Origin: Dicaeum eximium
Lineage: Eukaryota; Chordata; Aves; Passeriformes; Dicaeidae
NCBI GenBank assembly: GCA_013396995.1
Contig: VWZP01001608.1
Coordinates: forward strand, 299,373-363,372
DNA length: 64,000 nucleotides
Reading direction: 5' to 3'
The position numbers were made by a program, and so were the translations under genes. The notes below the pieces were generated by a model, which made no database searches, was not told where the DNA came from, and saw nothing but the letters and a program-made list of their open reading frames with translations. Of the stretch, positions 11,461 through 25,300 are shown piece after piece; the stretch's first letter is position 1, and each line of letters starts with the position of its first letter.

Positions 11461-13359
11461 CTTTTCTAATTCTTTTCTAATTATAGCTACACTTAAAAGG
11501 AGACCTCTTGTAGACCTAAAATGCCAAGAGCTGACCCTGCCAGAACCATTAAGAGACGATTAAAATATGTCTGTCAACTCACCCACCTCTCTCCTGTAGC
11601 CTCACCACGCTACATTTTACACTCAGAAAACCTTGGAGAGCTGCAAACCACAGCCCTGGGCACAAGGGATAGACAAGAAACACTTTGGGAAGAGTTAGAT
11701 GTGGTAAAAGTGCCCCTCTCTCCTGCCTGAGCATCTCCACCTGAGCATTCCAAACCCAGCAGTGCTGGGATTAATGCTGAGTGTTTAGTTGCAAATAATT
11801 TGGGGCTGGAGCAGGCAAGGAGCTGTTTCCCTCATTTCCTGGGAGAATTATTGTTTTTCTGATCCCTGTTGTAACTGGAATCTCCTCACAGGGAGGTTTT
11901 GGCTAAAGCCCAGGCAGAGGCAGTGATGGGGAGAGGCAGGTGCTGCCTTTATATAGCAGAGCTGCTATAGAGGGATGGGGGTGCTGAGGGCAGCTTGGGG
12001 GGCCTGGAGGGGGACACAGGAATAAATATTGAATTAATTTCCCTTGTTTCTGGCTTGTTGGGTTAATCTGGTAGCTGTGACTTTGTGGGTTCTGTATCTA
12101 CTTTTTCTCCCAGATGTGAGAAAAATGATTTTTTTCATTTTTTCGTGCAAGCTCTGGGGTTTTGGGAAGGTTGGGAGAGTAATTGTAATTGCTAAGGGAG
12201 TATGGCATATTGGGAAAAAAAAACCTTAAAGACCTGGTTTTTGGAGATAATTAATATTTGGGGGCTTTTGTCAGTGGCTGAAGGAATAAACAGGTGAATT
12301 CTGTAACTTCACACTCCCCTTGCATTTCTTTTGCTCACAAATTAGCAGGTGCAGTGTCCTTCCATTTCTCATTTTTCCTTTTTCCTCTTTACTTGCACAA
12401 AGTTGAGGGAAAAGTTTAAATACTTCTGTGAGAAGGGAGATAAAACAAAATACATCATAATATTGTTTGGAGGCTCAGCAGCGAGGCTGAGAGAGCAGAA
12501 ATGACAACTGCCCAAAATCTGGATGTTTTTAACCTTTTCATTTTGAAGGGACAGCAGAAACCCTCCTAAAATAGTTTTTTAAGCAGGAAGTTTCACAAGA
12601 AATTGAGGAAAAAAGGCTCCCAAACACCATAAAACCCCTCAAGATGCCATTCTTGGTGTCCCCAGGGATGGGACAGTGCCAGCAGGGAGAGCTGGGACTC
12701 AGGGATTTGAGGATGCTGAGGGCACCACCAGCTCTGCAGGGTTGTGTGGCTGTGGCTGTCTGGGGACCTTGGTGGGATTTTGGGGCAAGGGCAGGGATGG
12801 GAGGGTGGAGATGCTGCTTCAGGGGGTCTAAAATGATGATGAGTTGCTGTTCTTGTGCTCTTCATCCTTGATTACTCCTGGTTCTAAACCCAAGCTGGCC
12901 ATCTCAATTTCCCAGTGAAATCTTAGCTAAGCTCCAGGCACAGGCTTAGCTTTGATTAAAAGCTTTTTTGCAGTGGTTAAACGTGATGAGGCAGAGGGGG
13001 AGAAAGCATTATTTTAAAAATATGTCCCTACTCTTCCCAATCATGTGTGATGCTCACTGTGACACAATAATTTTCCAACGCCACTTTTCGGTTAAATATA
13101 GAAATGCATTTTCTGTTCCTTCCCTCTCCTCTCCGTGAAACAATTGTGCAACTTTCTTTTTTTCCTTCATATCATTCTGCATTAAAATTAGCTCCAGGAC
13201 TAAAAAGAGTCCTGTGTGTAGGACGGGAGCTGCCTCCCTTCCCAACGCTTCCCTCCGGATCTTCCACTGGGATTTTGCCCTTGGTTTGAAGGGTTTGGGG
13301 GTGTGTGGCTGTGCTGTGCTGATGTCCCTGATGTCCCTGTGCTGTCCCCAGCAGTGAGC

Positions 13360-16300
13360 ATGCAGAGTCCCGAGGGTGGATCAGACCCAGCAGCTTCTGT
13401 GGCGCTGCACACGTCGGCCTCAGCCCCAGCGCCGGTGGTGCAGGCAGTGCCAGCCTCGCAGCAGGTAACGTATGCACAGCTGGGGATGCTGTTTCCATGG
13501 AGAAGAGCCCTGCTTTCCCTGCAGATGGATTTTAATCCCAGGTTTTGATAGTGGGGAGAGGGTTTTTAATCAGCTCGTTGAGGTGGTGTTAGTGGGGAGA
13601 GGGTTTTTTGGGGTAGAGGGGACAACCTGTTGCTTGGTGTTGGTAAAGGCCCTGTGGTTTGAGCCTTCCCAATCCACGTGGAAGCTGTAAAAGGTGGGGT
13701 TTGGGGTGAATTTAGGTCCCCAAGGGGTTTGGGGTTGAATTTAGGTCCCCACTTGGTGCCAGCTGGGTGTTTGCTTCGGATGGATTTCCTGTTGGCATTG
13801 TTTGGTGTGCCAATAAAAGCAGGGGAAGGTGGAACAGTCCTGCCAGGTACGAGGGCACAGGGGGAGGTGGGGGCAGAGCTGATACAGGAGAAGGTGCAGG
13901 AGCCACGTGCTGCATCCACAGAGGGGTGGGCACAGGTCAGGGAGGGGATTCTCCCCCTGCTCTGCTGGGGCCAGTTTGGGTCCTCAGCACGAGAAGGGCA
14001 TGGACAGGTTTGGGCAGGTCCAGAGGAGGCCACGGAGATGCTCCAAGGGCTGGAGCCCCTCTGCTCTGGAGCCAGGCTGGGAGAGCTGGGGGTGCTCACC
14101 TGGAGAGGAGAAGGCTCCAGGGAGAGCTCAGAGCCCCTTGCAGGGCCTGAAGGGGCTCCAGGAGAGCTGCAGAGGGACTGGGGACAAGGGCTGGAGGGAC
14201 AGGACACAGGGAATGGCTCCCACTGGCAGAGGGCAGGGCTGGATGGGATATTGGGCAGGAATTGTTCCTGTGAGGGTGGGCAGGCCCTGGCACAGGGTGC
14301 CCAGAGCAGCTGTGGCTGCCCCTGGATCCCTGGCAGTGCCCAAGGCCAGGCTGGACAGGGCTTGGAGCAGCCTGGGACAGTGGGAGGTGTCCCTGCCATG
14401 GCAGGGGTGGCACTGGATGGGCTTTAAGGTCCCTACCAACCCAAAGAATTCCATGATTTCATGGTCTCTTCCCTGGGCAGGGAGATCCCAACACTTTAAT
14501 TTGCAGATTTGTGATTGATGTCCATGAATATGCTGCATTTGGGAGGCCCAACAGGAGACAAGTGATGGCTTCAAGTGATGAACAGGAACCACCCAGTGCA
14601 AAATGGGAAGGGTTAAGTGAAACTGGTTCCTTTTTGTTCCTTTTTATGCCATTTGGGGAACTTTCAAAAGAAATTTCTGTCACAGGAAGCTGGAGGGATC
14701 AGAGGATGGGTGGGTGTAACTCAGCTTCATCCTGCTCCAACTCCCAGGTTGCAGCAGCAGCTGCCATTGGATGCTGATGAAAAGGAACAAATAAAGATTG
14801 GGAATTGGGAGGAATATTTGGCTCTCCAGGGGCCATGGACATTCCCATTGAGTGATCCAGGTGTCACCTCCCAGCCTTCCCAGCCATGCACAGCATTCCT
14901 TGCTGGTGTGGCAGGGATGGGGACAGCAGGGGACAGCAGTGCCAGCTGTCCCTGGGATCATGTTGTGGATTTGGCTGTGAACAAAGGTTGGAAAACCTTT
15001 GGATTATAGAATCACCCATGCAGCCTTTGCCTGTGCTGTTATGGGGACATGGAGCTCCAAGTGGAACTCCATGGATTAAGGAAAATTAAGGAAAATCTGG
15101 GGAATAGTGGAAGACTGCTGAAGAGGAAAAGCATCCAGAGCCTTCCCTTCTCACCAACAGGACAAAGAAAACACTGGGAAGGAACTGCTGGCAGCAGGAA
15201 TGGTGTGAGGCTGAAGCCCTCAGGGTTTCACTTGTGCCCCTTTGAGTTTGAGCAGGATGGCCTCACCTTCCAGGTGGAGATAATTCCTTAATTTGGGTGG
15301 AAGGTGATAGCAGAGCACCTGGACAGGCAGTGAGGAGCTGAGCTGAGCAGCTGGGCCAGGGATGTGGCATTTGCCAAAAGCAATGCCAGAAAATGGGAAA
15401 AAAGTGGGAGAAAGGAAAGAGTCTTTGATGTAGGTGGCTCTGCCAAGGCCAGACTTCAAAAAGGACTTGTGATGTCCCCATCCTGCACTGGTGACAGCCC
15501 CTTCTGGAGGGAAAATGGGCCAGGTGATGGCTGACATGAGTGTAGGTGTCCTCAGTGCAGGATCTCCAGGGAATCCAGCCTGGGGACTGCAGATGGAGCA
15601 GCTGCCTGGAGATCTGGGCAATTGTCAAAAACCTGCAATTCTTCTAGAATTGGATTTCTGGTTGTTACATGGATATGTTGGGAGAGTTAAAAATCATAAA
15701 TATCCATGTATAAGGTAGCCAGTAATTATCAAGGTTGCTTCTGAGAGTGTGTTCTTGTTGTGTTGGCCCAATCTCCTGGGTGTTTTTGAAGCCTCCAACC
15801 ACAGAGGATGTGTCTCCTTGGAGAAGGTTTAAGAGGCCATGGAGATGCTTGGCTCTGTTCCCACTGAATCCTTTTCCATCCACCACATCCTCACATTTGT
15901 TTTGCTGGATCTGGAGGTGCTGAGCACTCTGAAATGTGTTGAAAATCTCAGACTGAAAGTGGAGTTTGTGCTGGAAGGGACCTTAAAGCCCATCCAGTGC
16001 CACCCCTGCCATGGCAGGGACACCTCCCACTGTCCCAGGCTGCTCCCAGCCCTGTCCAGCCTGGCCTTGGGCACTGCCAGGATCCAGGGGCAGCCACAGC
16101 TTTCTGCACAACCTCTTCTCTCTGCTCTCATTTCCATGTTGGAATTGCCCTAAACAGCCAGGACTGCTGCAATGTGCCAATAGACCTGATACTGGAATTG
16201 TTCAATTATTCTGCTTTGCTCCTGAGACAAGGGAGGGATGATGGAAGTGACAGAGCCACCACCACGAAGTGTCCCTGTGCCCTTGGTGACACTGCAGGGA

Positions 16301-19300
16301 GAAGCAGAACCACTGAGCTTTGGTGCAGGCAGAAGCTTGGTGGGATTTCTTGTTGCAGAGGCAGAGTGTGGTTGGGTTTAGCAGCTCTGAGAGAAGGAAC
16401 TTTGCAGCCAAATGTGGATGAGTGAGGAGTGATTCTTGCTCAGCTGTGGCTGAGCTGATCAATGAACTGCTGTTTCCTTTCATGGAGGCACAAAGATGAT
16501 TCCTGTCAGAAACTGTGGAGGCAGCTTTGCCCAAATTCAGGGGGCTGAGTTGAGGCTGGTGCACCCCACTGAGAGGGTGGGGACCACAGGGACACTAATT
16601 ACAGGATGCCACCGCTGCTGCTGGTGTCAGGGGCAAGTTGGCCATGAAATTTTGGAAGAGAACACCCGGCTCAGCTGTGTTATGGCCTGAAATTAAATAT
16701 CCCTTCCTGTATCTTCTTCTTGCAGAGGGTTTTGGTCCAAGCCACGGGCTCCGCTCCCAAAGGGGCGCAGATGCAGCAAATTTCTGTTCCCAGAGTCCAG
16801 CAGGTCCCGCAGCAGGTAATGAACACCCCTGCATCAGCAGGTCCCCATCACTTCTGAAACTGTACCAGATCCAGAAAAATCTTAATTAAAGAGTTTTGGG
16901 CAGGTAATGAACACCCCTGCATCAGCAGGTCCCCATGTCCCACACAACACCTGAAACTGTGCCAGATCTAGAAAATTTTAAATTAAAAAATCTTAATTAA
17001 AGAGTTATGGGCAGTCAGAGAGCTTGGATCACTTTCTCCAGCTCTCTCCTCCTTTCTTAAACTGATAACAAAAGAAACTCTCAAGATATTTGAAGCTTAG
17101 GAAGAACCTTTGCTGTAGCAGTTGTCTTTCATGTACTTGAAGATTTGATGGATGCTTTCAACTTAAATTTAAAAGCATTTATTAAATAAAAGTTAAATTG
17201 AAAGTGATCTCTTTTGGTAAAGATTTTTTTAGAGTCAAAATGTTTGGGTTTTTTTTTTAATTAAACAGATTTACTGACTGCACGTGGCTCCATAGAAACA
17301 TTTGGTGCCAGAGAGCCGTGCAAGTGTTTTTATTTATTGAACTTTGCCTTTTCCAGGGCTTGTTTCCTAAGAAACCAGGAATATGTGGTGCTGTTCCATG
17401 TGGACAGGGAGTCTGAACCTCTTAATATTTTTCCTTTAGTGATTTTTTATTTGGTTGCTCCATTTCAGGGAGAAAAAAAAATTGACAGAGGGCAGCTCTA
17501 TCCCTCTCAGAGAAACAAAAAAGGGGGCTGGGGTGCAGCTGGACACTGTCAGACTCCCCTCTGAAGGAAAGGCTGCAGCATGAGCTCACCCCTATTAGTC
17601 AGCCCCTAGACATGTGTCCAGAGGAAACCCAGCTCCATTGTTTCCACTTCTCATGGAGCAGCCACTGATTTATCTATTTTAACTTGACCTTTGAAAACAA
17701 AAACCTCCTTTGGGATTCCTAAGCATGGAGGGGAGCGGGGGCAGGGAGGGTGGTTTTTAATTGTTGGTTTTTGGTTGTTTGGGGTTTTTTTTCTTTTTTT
17801 TAAAAGCCTGAGTATGAAGGTAAGGTTGGATTGTGCAGTTTAACCTGACTTCTTGCTGCCTGTTGCAGGTGCAGTCTGTGCAGCACGTTTACCCAGCCCA
17901 GGTGCAGTATGTGGAAGGAGGAGAAGCTGTTTATACCAATGGAACCATGTAAGAGCCTCTCTGAGCTGTCCCCTCCACCTCCCAGCCCTTCCCTCCCCCA
18001 GGCTCCTTCCACCCCAGCCCCAGCATGGAAGGGAGGAGGAGGGGGAGCTGTTTCAGGTGTTCTGTTGGGTGTGAGGGTGGTTTCAGCCACACTCCAGCCC
18101 TGGGGGTGTTGTCCTCATGGAGGGACTGTTCTCCTGGTCAGGAAAGGCTCCCCTGTGCCAAGCACTTTGTGTGGTGACATGGCAGCTTTAGGAGTGGAAC
18201 TTTTAGAGGAAAAAGGGGGTGTTGGAAGATTTTATAGAGTCAAGGAATCCCAGAATGGCTTGGGTTGGAAAAGACCTTAAAGCCCAGCTCCTTCCAGCTC
18301 CTCAACACCTCCCACTGTCCCAGGCTGCTCCAAGCCCTGTCCAACCTGGCCTTGGACACTTCCAGGGATCCAGGGGCAGCCACAGCTGTGCAGGGCCTCT
18401 CCACCCTTAGAATTTGCTCTTCCTCCTGTCTGCCATGCCCCATTTTGTGCCTCCTTTTGGCCTCCCTCCCCCCCGAGAGCTCCAGGCTCTGCCCTCTCCC
18501 CGAGCTTGCGCCGCGGGGCGATCGATCCCAGCACGGGGTCCCATTCCAACAGAGCAAACCCAGCAACACCTGAGGGATTTTCCTGACACTCATCCAGCTT
18601 TCAGAAGCTGTCCAACACAGGATTCCCTCTGCCAGCTGCTCTCCATGTCCCCTTTTGTCCCCTGCACAGACGAGCCGCCTACTCGTACAGCAGCGAGGCG
18701 CAGATTTACGCTCCCGCCAGCGCCGCGCCCTATTTCGAGGCACAGGGAGGAGGTGGAGCTCAGGTGACTACAGCGGCATCCTCTCCTACAGCCATTCCCT
18801 CTCACAACATGGTGGGCATCACCATGGACATTGGGGGAAGTCAGATCCTCTCCGGCTCGGGAGCCTATCTCATTCATGGGGGGCTGGAGAACTCTAGACA
18901 TTCTCTGTCACACACCTCACGCTCCTCTCCAGCAACGGTATGTAGCCCTGCAGGCACCACAGCTCGGGGGCCAGGAATGATTCCAAAGGGAACTGAAAAG
19001 CCTTCAGAAAATTAAACTGACCTGTTGTTATCACTGTAGCTGTCTGTAACATGCCATGAGTGCAAGGGAGAGAATAGACACTGGTGTACCACACGTTTTT
19101 TGGTGTTTGAACTGTGCCTCTCGCTCAGCAGATCACTGAAATTATGCAGCATTAGAGAATATTAGAGAAAGGAAAGCATTAATCATTCAAATCTTAATAA
19201 AGCGTTAAATTTCGTTTCGTTTTTCCCCCCCAAACAAAATATTTTGGCTTTTACAGCTTTGTCTGTATTAACTTTTTCTAATAAGTCAAATATCTCACAC

Positions 19301-22300
19301 ATGCTGACCCAAAATACTGAAATATATCTTCAATTATAAAGATAAAGATAAAGATAAAGATAAAGATAAAGATAAAGATAGATAAAGATAAAGATAGGAC
19401 TGAGAAGTCCTTCCTTAAGCCAGTGGATAATTAGCACATAAGTTATGTTCAAGCTGATCATGCCAAGTGCACAGTGATCAAAAAGTCTTTGTGTATATAT
19501 CTCCTACACCATTGTGTATTCTGTCCTTGCCATATGTTTAGAAAATGTCTTTTAGGGGTAATACTGATCAAACAGAAATGGTTTAAAATTCTGATTTCTT
19601 TAACTCATGTCCCTCCAGCTGCCAGGGGAGGTGGCAGTGCTGGAAGCACAGCTGGGTGGGACTGAGGGCTCTTCACCCAAAAGAGCCCTTCTGCAGGAAG
19701 AAGCACCAGGGCCTTGATTTGGGAATCCCTCAGCCCACAGCAGCTGCCAGGAGTGCTTGGAGCTCATTTCCTGGGACACTGCTCACCTCCCTCTGCAGAC
19801 TTGTGTGTGTTTATGCATTCATATATAAATATAAATACTAATGTAGGTGTAATTCAGGGTATGCAGCCAGAATTTAAAATGTGAGCAGCATCGCTACAGG
19901 AGAAAAACAGGAGCTGTTGCTACTGAGAACTCGTGTAAATCTGGCCTGTTAAGTTGTACTTCCTTTTCCCACTGAGTTTTAGAATATAGACTTTATGTTT
20001 TTTGAGTCTTTGTGCCTTGAAAAGTTGCTTTGATCCTGTAGTAAATATGCTCTGCCTTGGGTAGCATAGGGGAAAAGTCCTTGGTTTGGGTGAAAGAGAA
20101 AATGACAGATGGTGAGGTTCTTTTCTTGGGTGAGAATTGTATGTGTGTGTATTTTAACTGCTCATAGTTAAAAATTAGCACTGGATGATTTGGTTTTTGC
20201 TCAAAGTTATTATTTGGAAACATCACCTGTGTGGGACTGCATCTTAAAAATTGCACAACTTTGCTCTTGGATTTTTGGGGGATTTTTGTTGTTGTTGTTT
20301 GGGGTTTTTGTGATCATTGGGGTTTTGGTGATGAGCACACTATAAAAGCCCAAGTGGAAAATATGTCAGTAGAAATATCCCATGAACAGATTTAGTTGGT
20401 GGTTATTACATGAGATAAGGCTGTTCAGAAAAAAAAAATTTAGAAAGCAACCTTTATGGAAATACATCTGAGATAAATTCACTCTGTTGCATGTAGGAAT
20501 GAACTTTCTGAAGGTATTTTAACACAAAATATCTGAGGAAGGGCTGGAAAAGGTGGCAAAGAGCCTTGCAGGCAGTCCAGGGCTGTGTCTGAGTGTGGCT
20601 TTCAGTCCTTGCAGCACAGACTGGGGATGGAGCAGAGCCTTGACTGCTTGGAATTAATCATGGAGTCATTTGGTTTGGGACCTTAGAGCTCATCCAGTGT
20701 CCCCCCTGCCATGGCAGGGACACCTCCCACTGTCCCACTCCAAGTCCCAATGTCCAGCCTGGCCTTGGGCACTTCCAGGGATCCAGGGGCAGCCACAGGA
20801 AAGGATGGGTGGCTTAAGGAGAGCAGGGACTGAATCAAATCCATAGGCAGGAACATTATTTTCTGTTTTAATGTCCAGCCTAAACAGAGACTGGGAAAGT
20901 CTGGTGTTGAAGAGGCCAGAGGGGCTCTGGTAGTCCTGGCAAAATGTGGTGGGGCAGGATTGGCAGCTTTGTGGGAAGAAAGGAAAGCAGAGCTCGTGCA
21001 GGAGCCAGGGAAGCCAAAGTGTTTGCAGTGGCCTTGGGGATGGACATCAGAGGGGTCAGGGGTGGGGAAGGAGAGGGATTGGAGGAGCTGAGAGCAAGGA
21101 GGGCACCTGCAGAGGAGAATGGAAATGAGGGAGTGCTCCAGGAGTAGCAGCCTCAGGAGGTTGAGAGATCTTTGGTAAAGTCTGTGTGTGCACTGAAGAA
21201 AAACCTTCAGATACTTCGAGAAACCTCTCAGGAAACCTTCCCTCTCTGCTGGAATACCAATGTTCTGCTCCATCAGATGGGCTGGAACAGCACAGGGAGC
21301 ACTCCCAACACAGCACTGTTAATCTTCACCTAAATTCATCTGGACCAAGAGAGGAAATCCTTGAGACCTCCCATAAGTGGGTCCTCAGAGCTCTTCACCT
21401 TCCTGCAGGGCTGCTGAAGAGCTTTTAGTCTTCCCCTGTAATATTTTGATTGCAGATGCAAGGTGTCCTTTTGGATGGGACAGCTGCCAACAGCAAAAGG
21501 CCAGGCAGCATTTCTGGGCTTGCCTCAGAGCTGTTGCTCAAACAGCCCCTGAGCAGAGGAAGGAAATTGGGTCTCCCTCTAACCCTGACTCATTTCCTGA
21601 AGGCTGTGTCAGCGCTCAGGCTTTGGTTCCTCGTGGTCCATCACGGTGTGAGGCAGAGTTCTCAGCAACCCCACTGATCTGAGCCTGAATTGGGTGAGAA
21701 CACCTCGAGAAGTGGTTCCACTTTTGGGGTGGAAACCAAGGGAGGTGTGCTGGAGGTGGAGTGACCCCTTCCCACCTGGATGTGGCACAGTGCCACCCTC
21801 CTGTGACAGAGCTGGCGTTGTGGAGGGCTGGCTTCATCTCAGCCTTAATCTCCACTTGGGGTGAGTCAGTGCAGGCTGTGAATGTGGGCAGGAGGCCACG
21901 GACAGATCATCTGCAGATGCTTTGTGGCTGTGCCCACAGAGGTGTTAAATGAGGACAGAGGCAGCAGAGCTGTGGCTGCAGGTTCTGTGTGCTGCTGCCT
22001 TGTCCTGCCAGGGCACAGATAACGGGGTTTGGGAACAGCTGCTGCAGACAAACAGTGGGTTCTACTCCTGCCAGGCACTAATGTGGGGTTTGGGGAGGTT
22101 TGGGGATTTTTTTTTCCCTTGCAAAAAGCTTGTAGAGGAGCACTGGAGCTTTGGGACCAGCAGCCATCTGCTAAAGGAGCTTCCCAGGTTGTGCCCCAGG
22201 AGCAGAATGGAGAAGACAAGAAGGGTTCAGGAGAGGCTGAGGCACAAGGCAGCAGCCACAGCTGGGCTGAAGTGGGGCAGGAGCCAGGCAGGGAGTGAGG

Positions 22301-25300
22301 GGTGCTCAGGAGGCAGACCTTGGCTCCTCTGAGACCAACAGAAACGAGCACAGGAAATCAAATGTTCCATCCTGGCTTCTGGGGGAGAGCTCACTCAACT
22401 GAAACCTGGCTCCTCCCTTCTTCCCTTTGCATCAGAGAGCCCTTATCCCTCCCAGCTCATGCACTCCACCTGCACCCCAGCTTTATTTCATTTTTTAGGG
22501 TTTTTTACAAAATCTGAAGAGGTGACAGTAACCAAATCATTGCTGCCAGCTCTCCTTGGAAGGCCTGGCTACAACTCTGCAGCAGTGCATCTGTCTGGTG
22601 ATGGTTTGCTCTCAGCAGGAAGGGAAAAAGAGGAGGAAAATTGCTTTTTTTATATATAAATAGGCAGTGCTTTCAGTGGAAGATAAACCCCCCCTGGCCT
22701 GGCTTTGTCACCCCCGTGGGGGTCCCTGCTGTGTGTCCATTTGCATGTCCCAGTAACGCCTCTGCAGCTCCATCCACACCGACTGTGCTCATCTGTTTGC
22801 CTCTTTTTCACAAGCTTGTTGATATAAAGCATTAATCATTCAAATATTAATAAAGAAACAATAATCCTGGCTGTTGCTAACTATCTGATTTCCTTTCTTT
22901 TTCCTTTTTTTTTTTTTCTCTCTCCTGTGCACATTTTTCTTTAGCTTGAAATGGCGATTGAAAACCTACAAAAAAATGAAGGGATTACATCACACAAAAG
23001 CAGTTTGCTCAACAGCCATGTAAGTTACAATCAGAATTTACAACCTTTTCCCCTGCTTTGGTAGGAGAATTATTTCTTTGGTGTATTCAACACTCAAAAG
23101 CAGCCTGTGATTGAGCTGTGCTGCCCAAACAGCCCATTCCTGAGGAAAAAGAGTCTGCAAAAAGTGCCCTGTGATAATGTTTGCTGCTGAGATGCTCAGG
23201 AGTCTTAACTGCCTCTGCCCTGTGTTTATTTATTTCATCTGCCTTGCAATGGAAATTGCTGGCAGTCACATAAACACATCTGAGGAAGTTCTTTTCCTTT
23301 CACTGGAACTGAAACATGGCTGGGAAATTACCTGTAAATCCACAGCCATGGCTCGGTGTGAATTGTGACAGATTCCCCTCAGCCAGCACACACCAAAAGC
23401 CTGTGGATGCCTTTTTTCCCCTCTCTCTGTGCCTCAGGAAGCCCATCCCTGTCACAATGCTGTGCTAAATCCATGTGCTGGGCCTCTCTCTCTGCACTCT
23501 GCCAACGATTTCCCTGCTTTGTGTGATATTCCCACTGTTCTGCTGGGCCTTTGCATCTTGGTTTGTGGCTCCCACGCAGGAACACTGAGGGGTGAGCACA
23601 TGCTTGGGTGACATTTGGGTTTCCCTGAGTTTGGATTAAGCTCAAGCATGTCCTGCACCCATAAATCCAGTGCACAAAGTGGTGCTTCTCTATTCTAACA
23701 GATCTCCTCTGTGGTTGGGGGCTGGTTTAGTGTTATTTTAGGGCCTGCAAAAAAAAAAAAAAAAAGTTTTAAAAAAAAATCTTTGGCTTCTTCACCATAG
23801 ATAAATAGCCTGAGACAACAAAAGGAATCTTAAACCAGTCTGATTCTCTTCAGCTGATTTCAAACTCCAGGCTGGGGCTCCTGGGGGAGCTCAATCCTTA
23901 TTTCAGCTGGTGGAGAGTGAAGGTTTCTGGCTGTAGCTGGGGAAACACAAACCTGCAGGATCAGGCAGTTCCTGCTCTGAGCATCCCCCTGCATCCCTCC
24001 CACCCCAGGCTGTGCCAGGCTCACACTCCTCAAGTGCTGCACAAGGATTGTGTTGCTCTGCAGGATTTTTCTTGTTCATAGAGGACAAGGTTTGAAAAAA
24101 AAAAACAGGAAAAGGGTAGAGGAAAGAAAGCAAAGGGTTGAAAAGAGATTTCAGTGACCAGAAGCTGTGCAGGATGGAGCTGATCAGACCTTCCCCACCG
24201 TTGTTCTGCAGTGTAGGAGTGCAGAACTTGATGTCCCTGGTTCTGGGTCATGGTTCATAGTCTGCCTAAGGTTTAGGTGCTCTTACAGACTCTGGAGCAA
24301 ACAAACTCCTTCCTGAGCACGTGGGACACATCCCCCCTCAGCTGGTCCCTCTGAAGGTGCTGCTGCAGGGCTGGGGTGCCTCATTGCCCCTGCAGGGCAG
24401 GAGCTGAGCTGAGGAACCCTACAGGGTCCTTGCTGTCCCCTGTGTCCCTGCTCAGCCCTCCCAGGGCACAGGGAGGTGTCTGGGGACATGTGGGGATAAA
24501 AAGAGGGAGGAGCAGTGCCTGAAGGGGACACAGCACCAGATCAGGCAGTTCCAGAGCTGCAGGAGCTGCAGTGCCATTGCACAGGGAGCCTCTGCTTGGG
24601 GAGGTTCTCCTAGAACTCATCTGAGTCCTAAACTCCAGCTCAGCTGGGCTGCACTGAGGGATCTGAGCCCATGGAAGTGAGCAGGAAGCTGGACCAGGAT
24701 GGTTTGGGTTGGAAAGGACCTTAAATCTCATTTAATTCCAAGCTCCCACCAGAGCAGGGTGCTCAGAGCTCTGTCCAAGCCAGCCTTGGATGCTCCAGGG
24801 ATGGAGCAGCCACCACCTGGAGACTGCAGGTGGCCAGAGCTGGCTCCCAGTGCAGCATCCCAGTGACCACCAGTGCTGTGGTACAAAAGGGTTCTGCTCT
24901 CCAGGATGTTCCAGTTGCCAGCTCTTCATGGCAAAGAACAAAACCACATCCCAAATTCCCCATGGCTGGCCCAGGAGATTGGCAGCCTTGTGCTGGAGGA
25001 GCAGAGAGGGAAGCAGCAGGTGACTGCAATTTGTCACGGCTGAAAGTAAATTCCAGCTGGACAAAAGCAAGAGGAAATGGGGAGATGATGCTAATTGCAC
25101 TTAGTTGTGACTTAATTGCTCTGAGTCTTAAGGTTGCAGAGTTCTTCATTGTCTTCTGCCCCTCGTTTTAAATTTGGCATTTTGGAAATGTGCAAATTCT
25201 TGGGGTAATGAGGTTTATTTTGTTACCATCAGCAGATGGTTCATGTCAGGAATCTTTGGTGTTTAAAAAAATATAAGAGGACAATTAAAGGTATCTCAGT

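Larger units (their letters stand above)
1..13350. other. Region upstream of the first RFX2 coding exon
   Basis: No coding exon could be supported here; open frames are short or lie in repeats. It holds minisatellites, a CT-rich tract, CR1 copies, one solo LTR and a perfect hairpin, each listed separately. It is probably RFX2 5' intron or flank. The 5' UTR exon is not recognisable. Confidence 0.6.
18938..22944 (+). other. RFX2: RFX2 intron 4 (4 kb)
   Basis: Contains an (AAAGAT)n microsatellite and a reverse CR1 tail. The rest shows no recognisable gene. Confidence 0.8.

Noticed and set aside
13566..14518. Long open frames on both strands (up to 277 codons)
   Set aside because: They lie in intron sequence and a CR1 3' tail; the similar peptides recurring across the window come from CR1 copies.
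18238..18400. A non-LTR protein-coding remnant
   Set aside because: Only the CR1 3' tail is present; no reverse transcriptase motif occurs in this or any other CR1 copy in the window.
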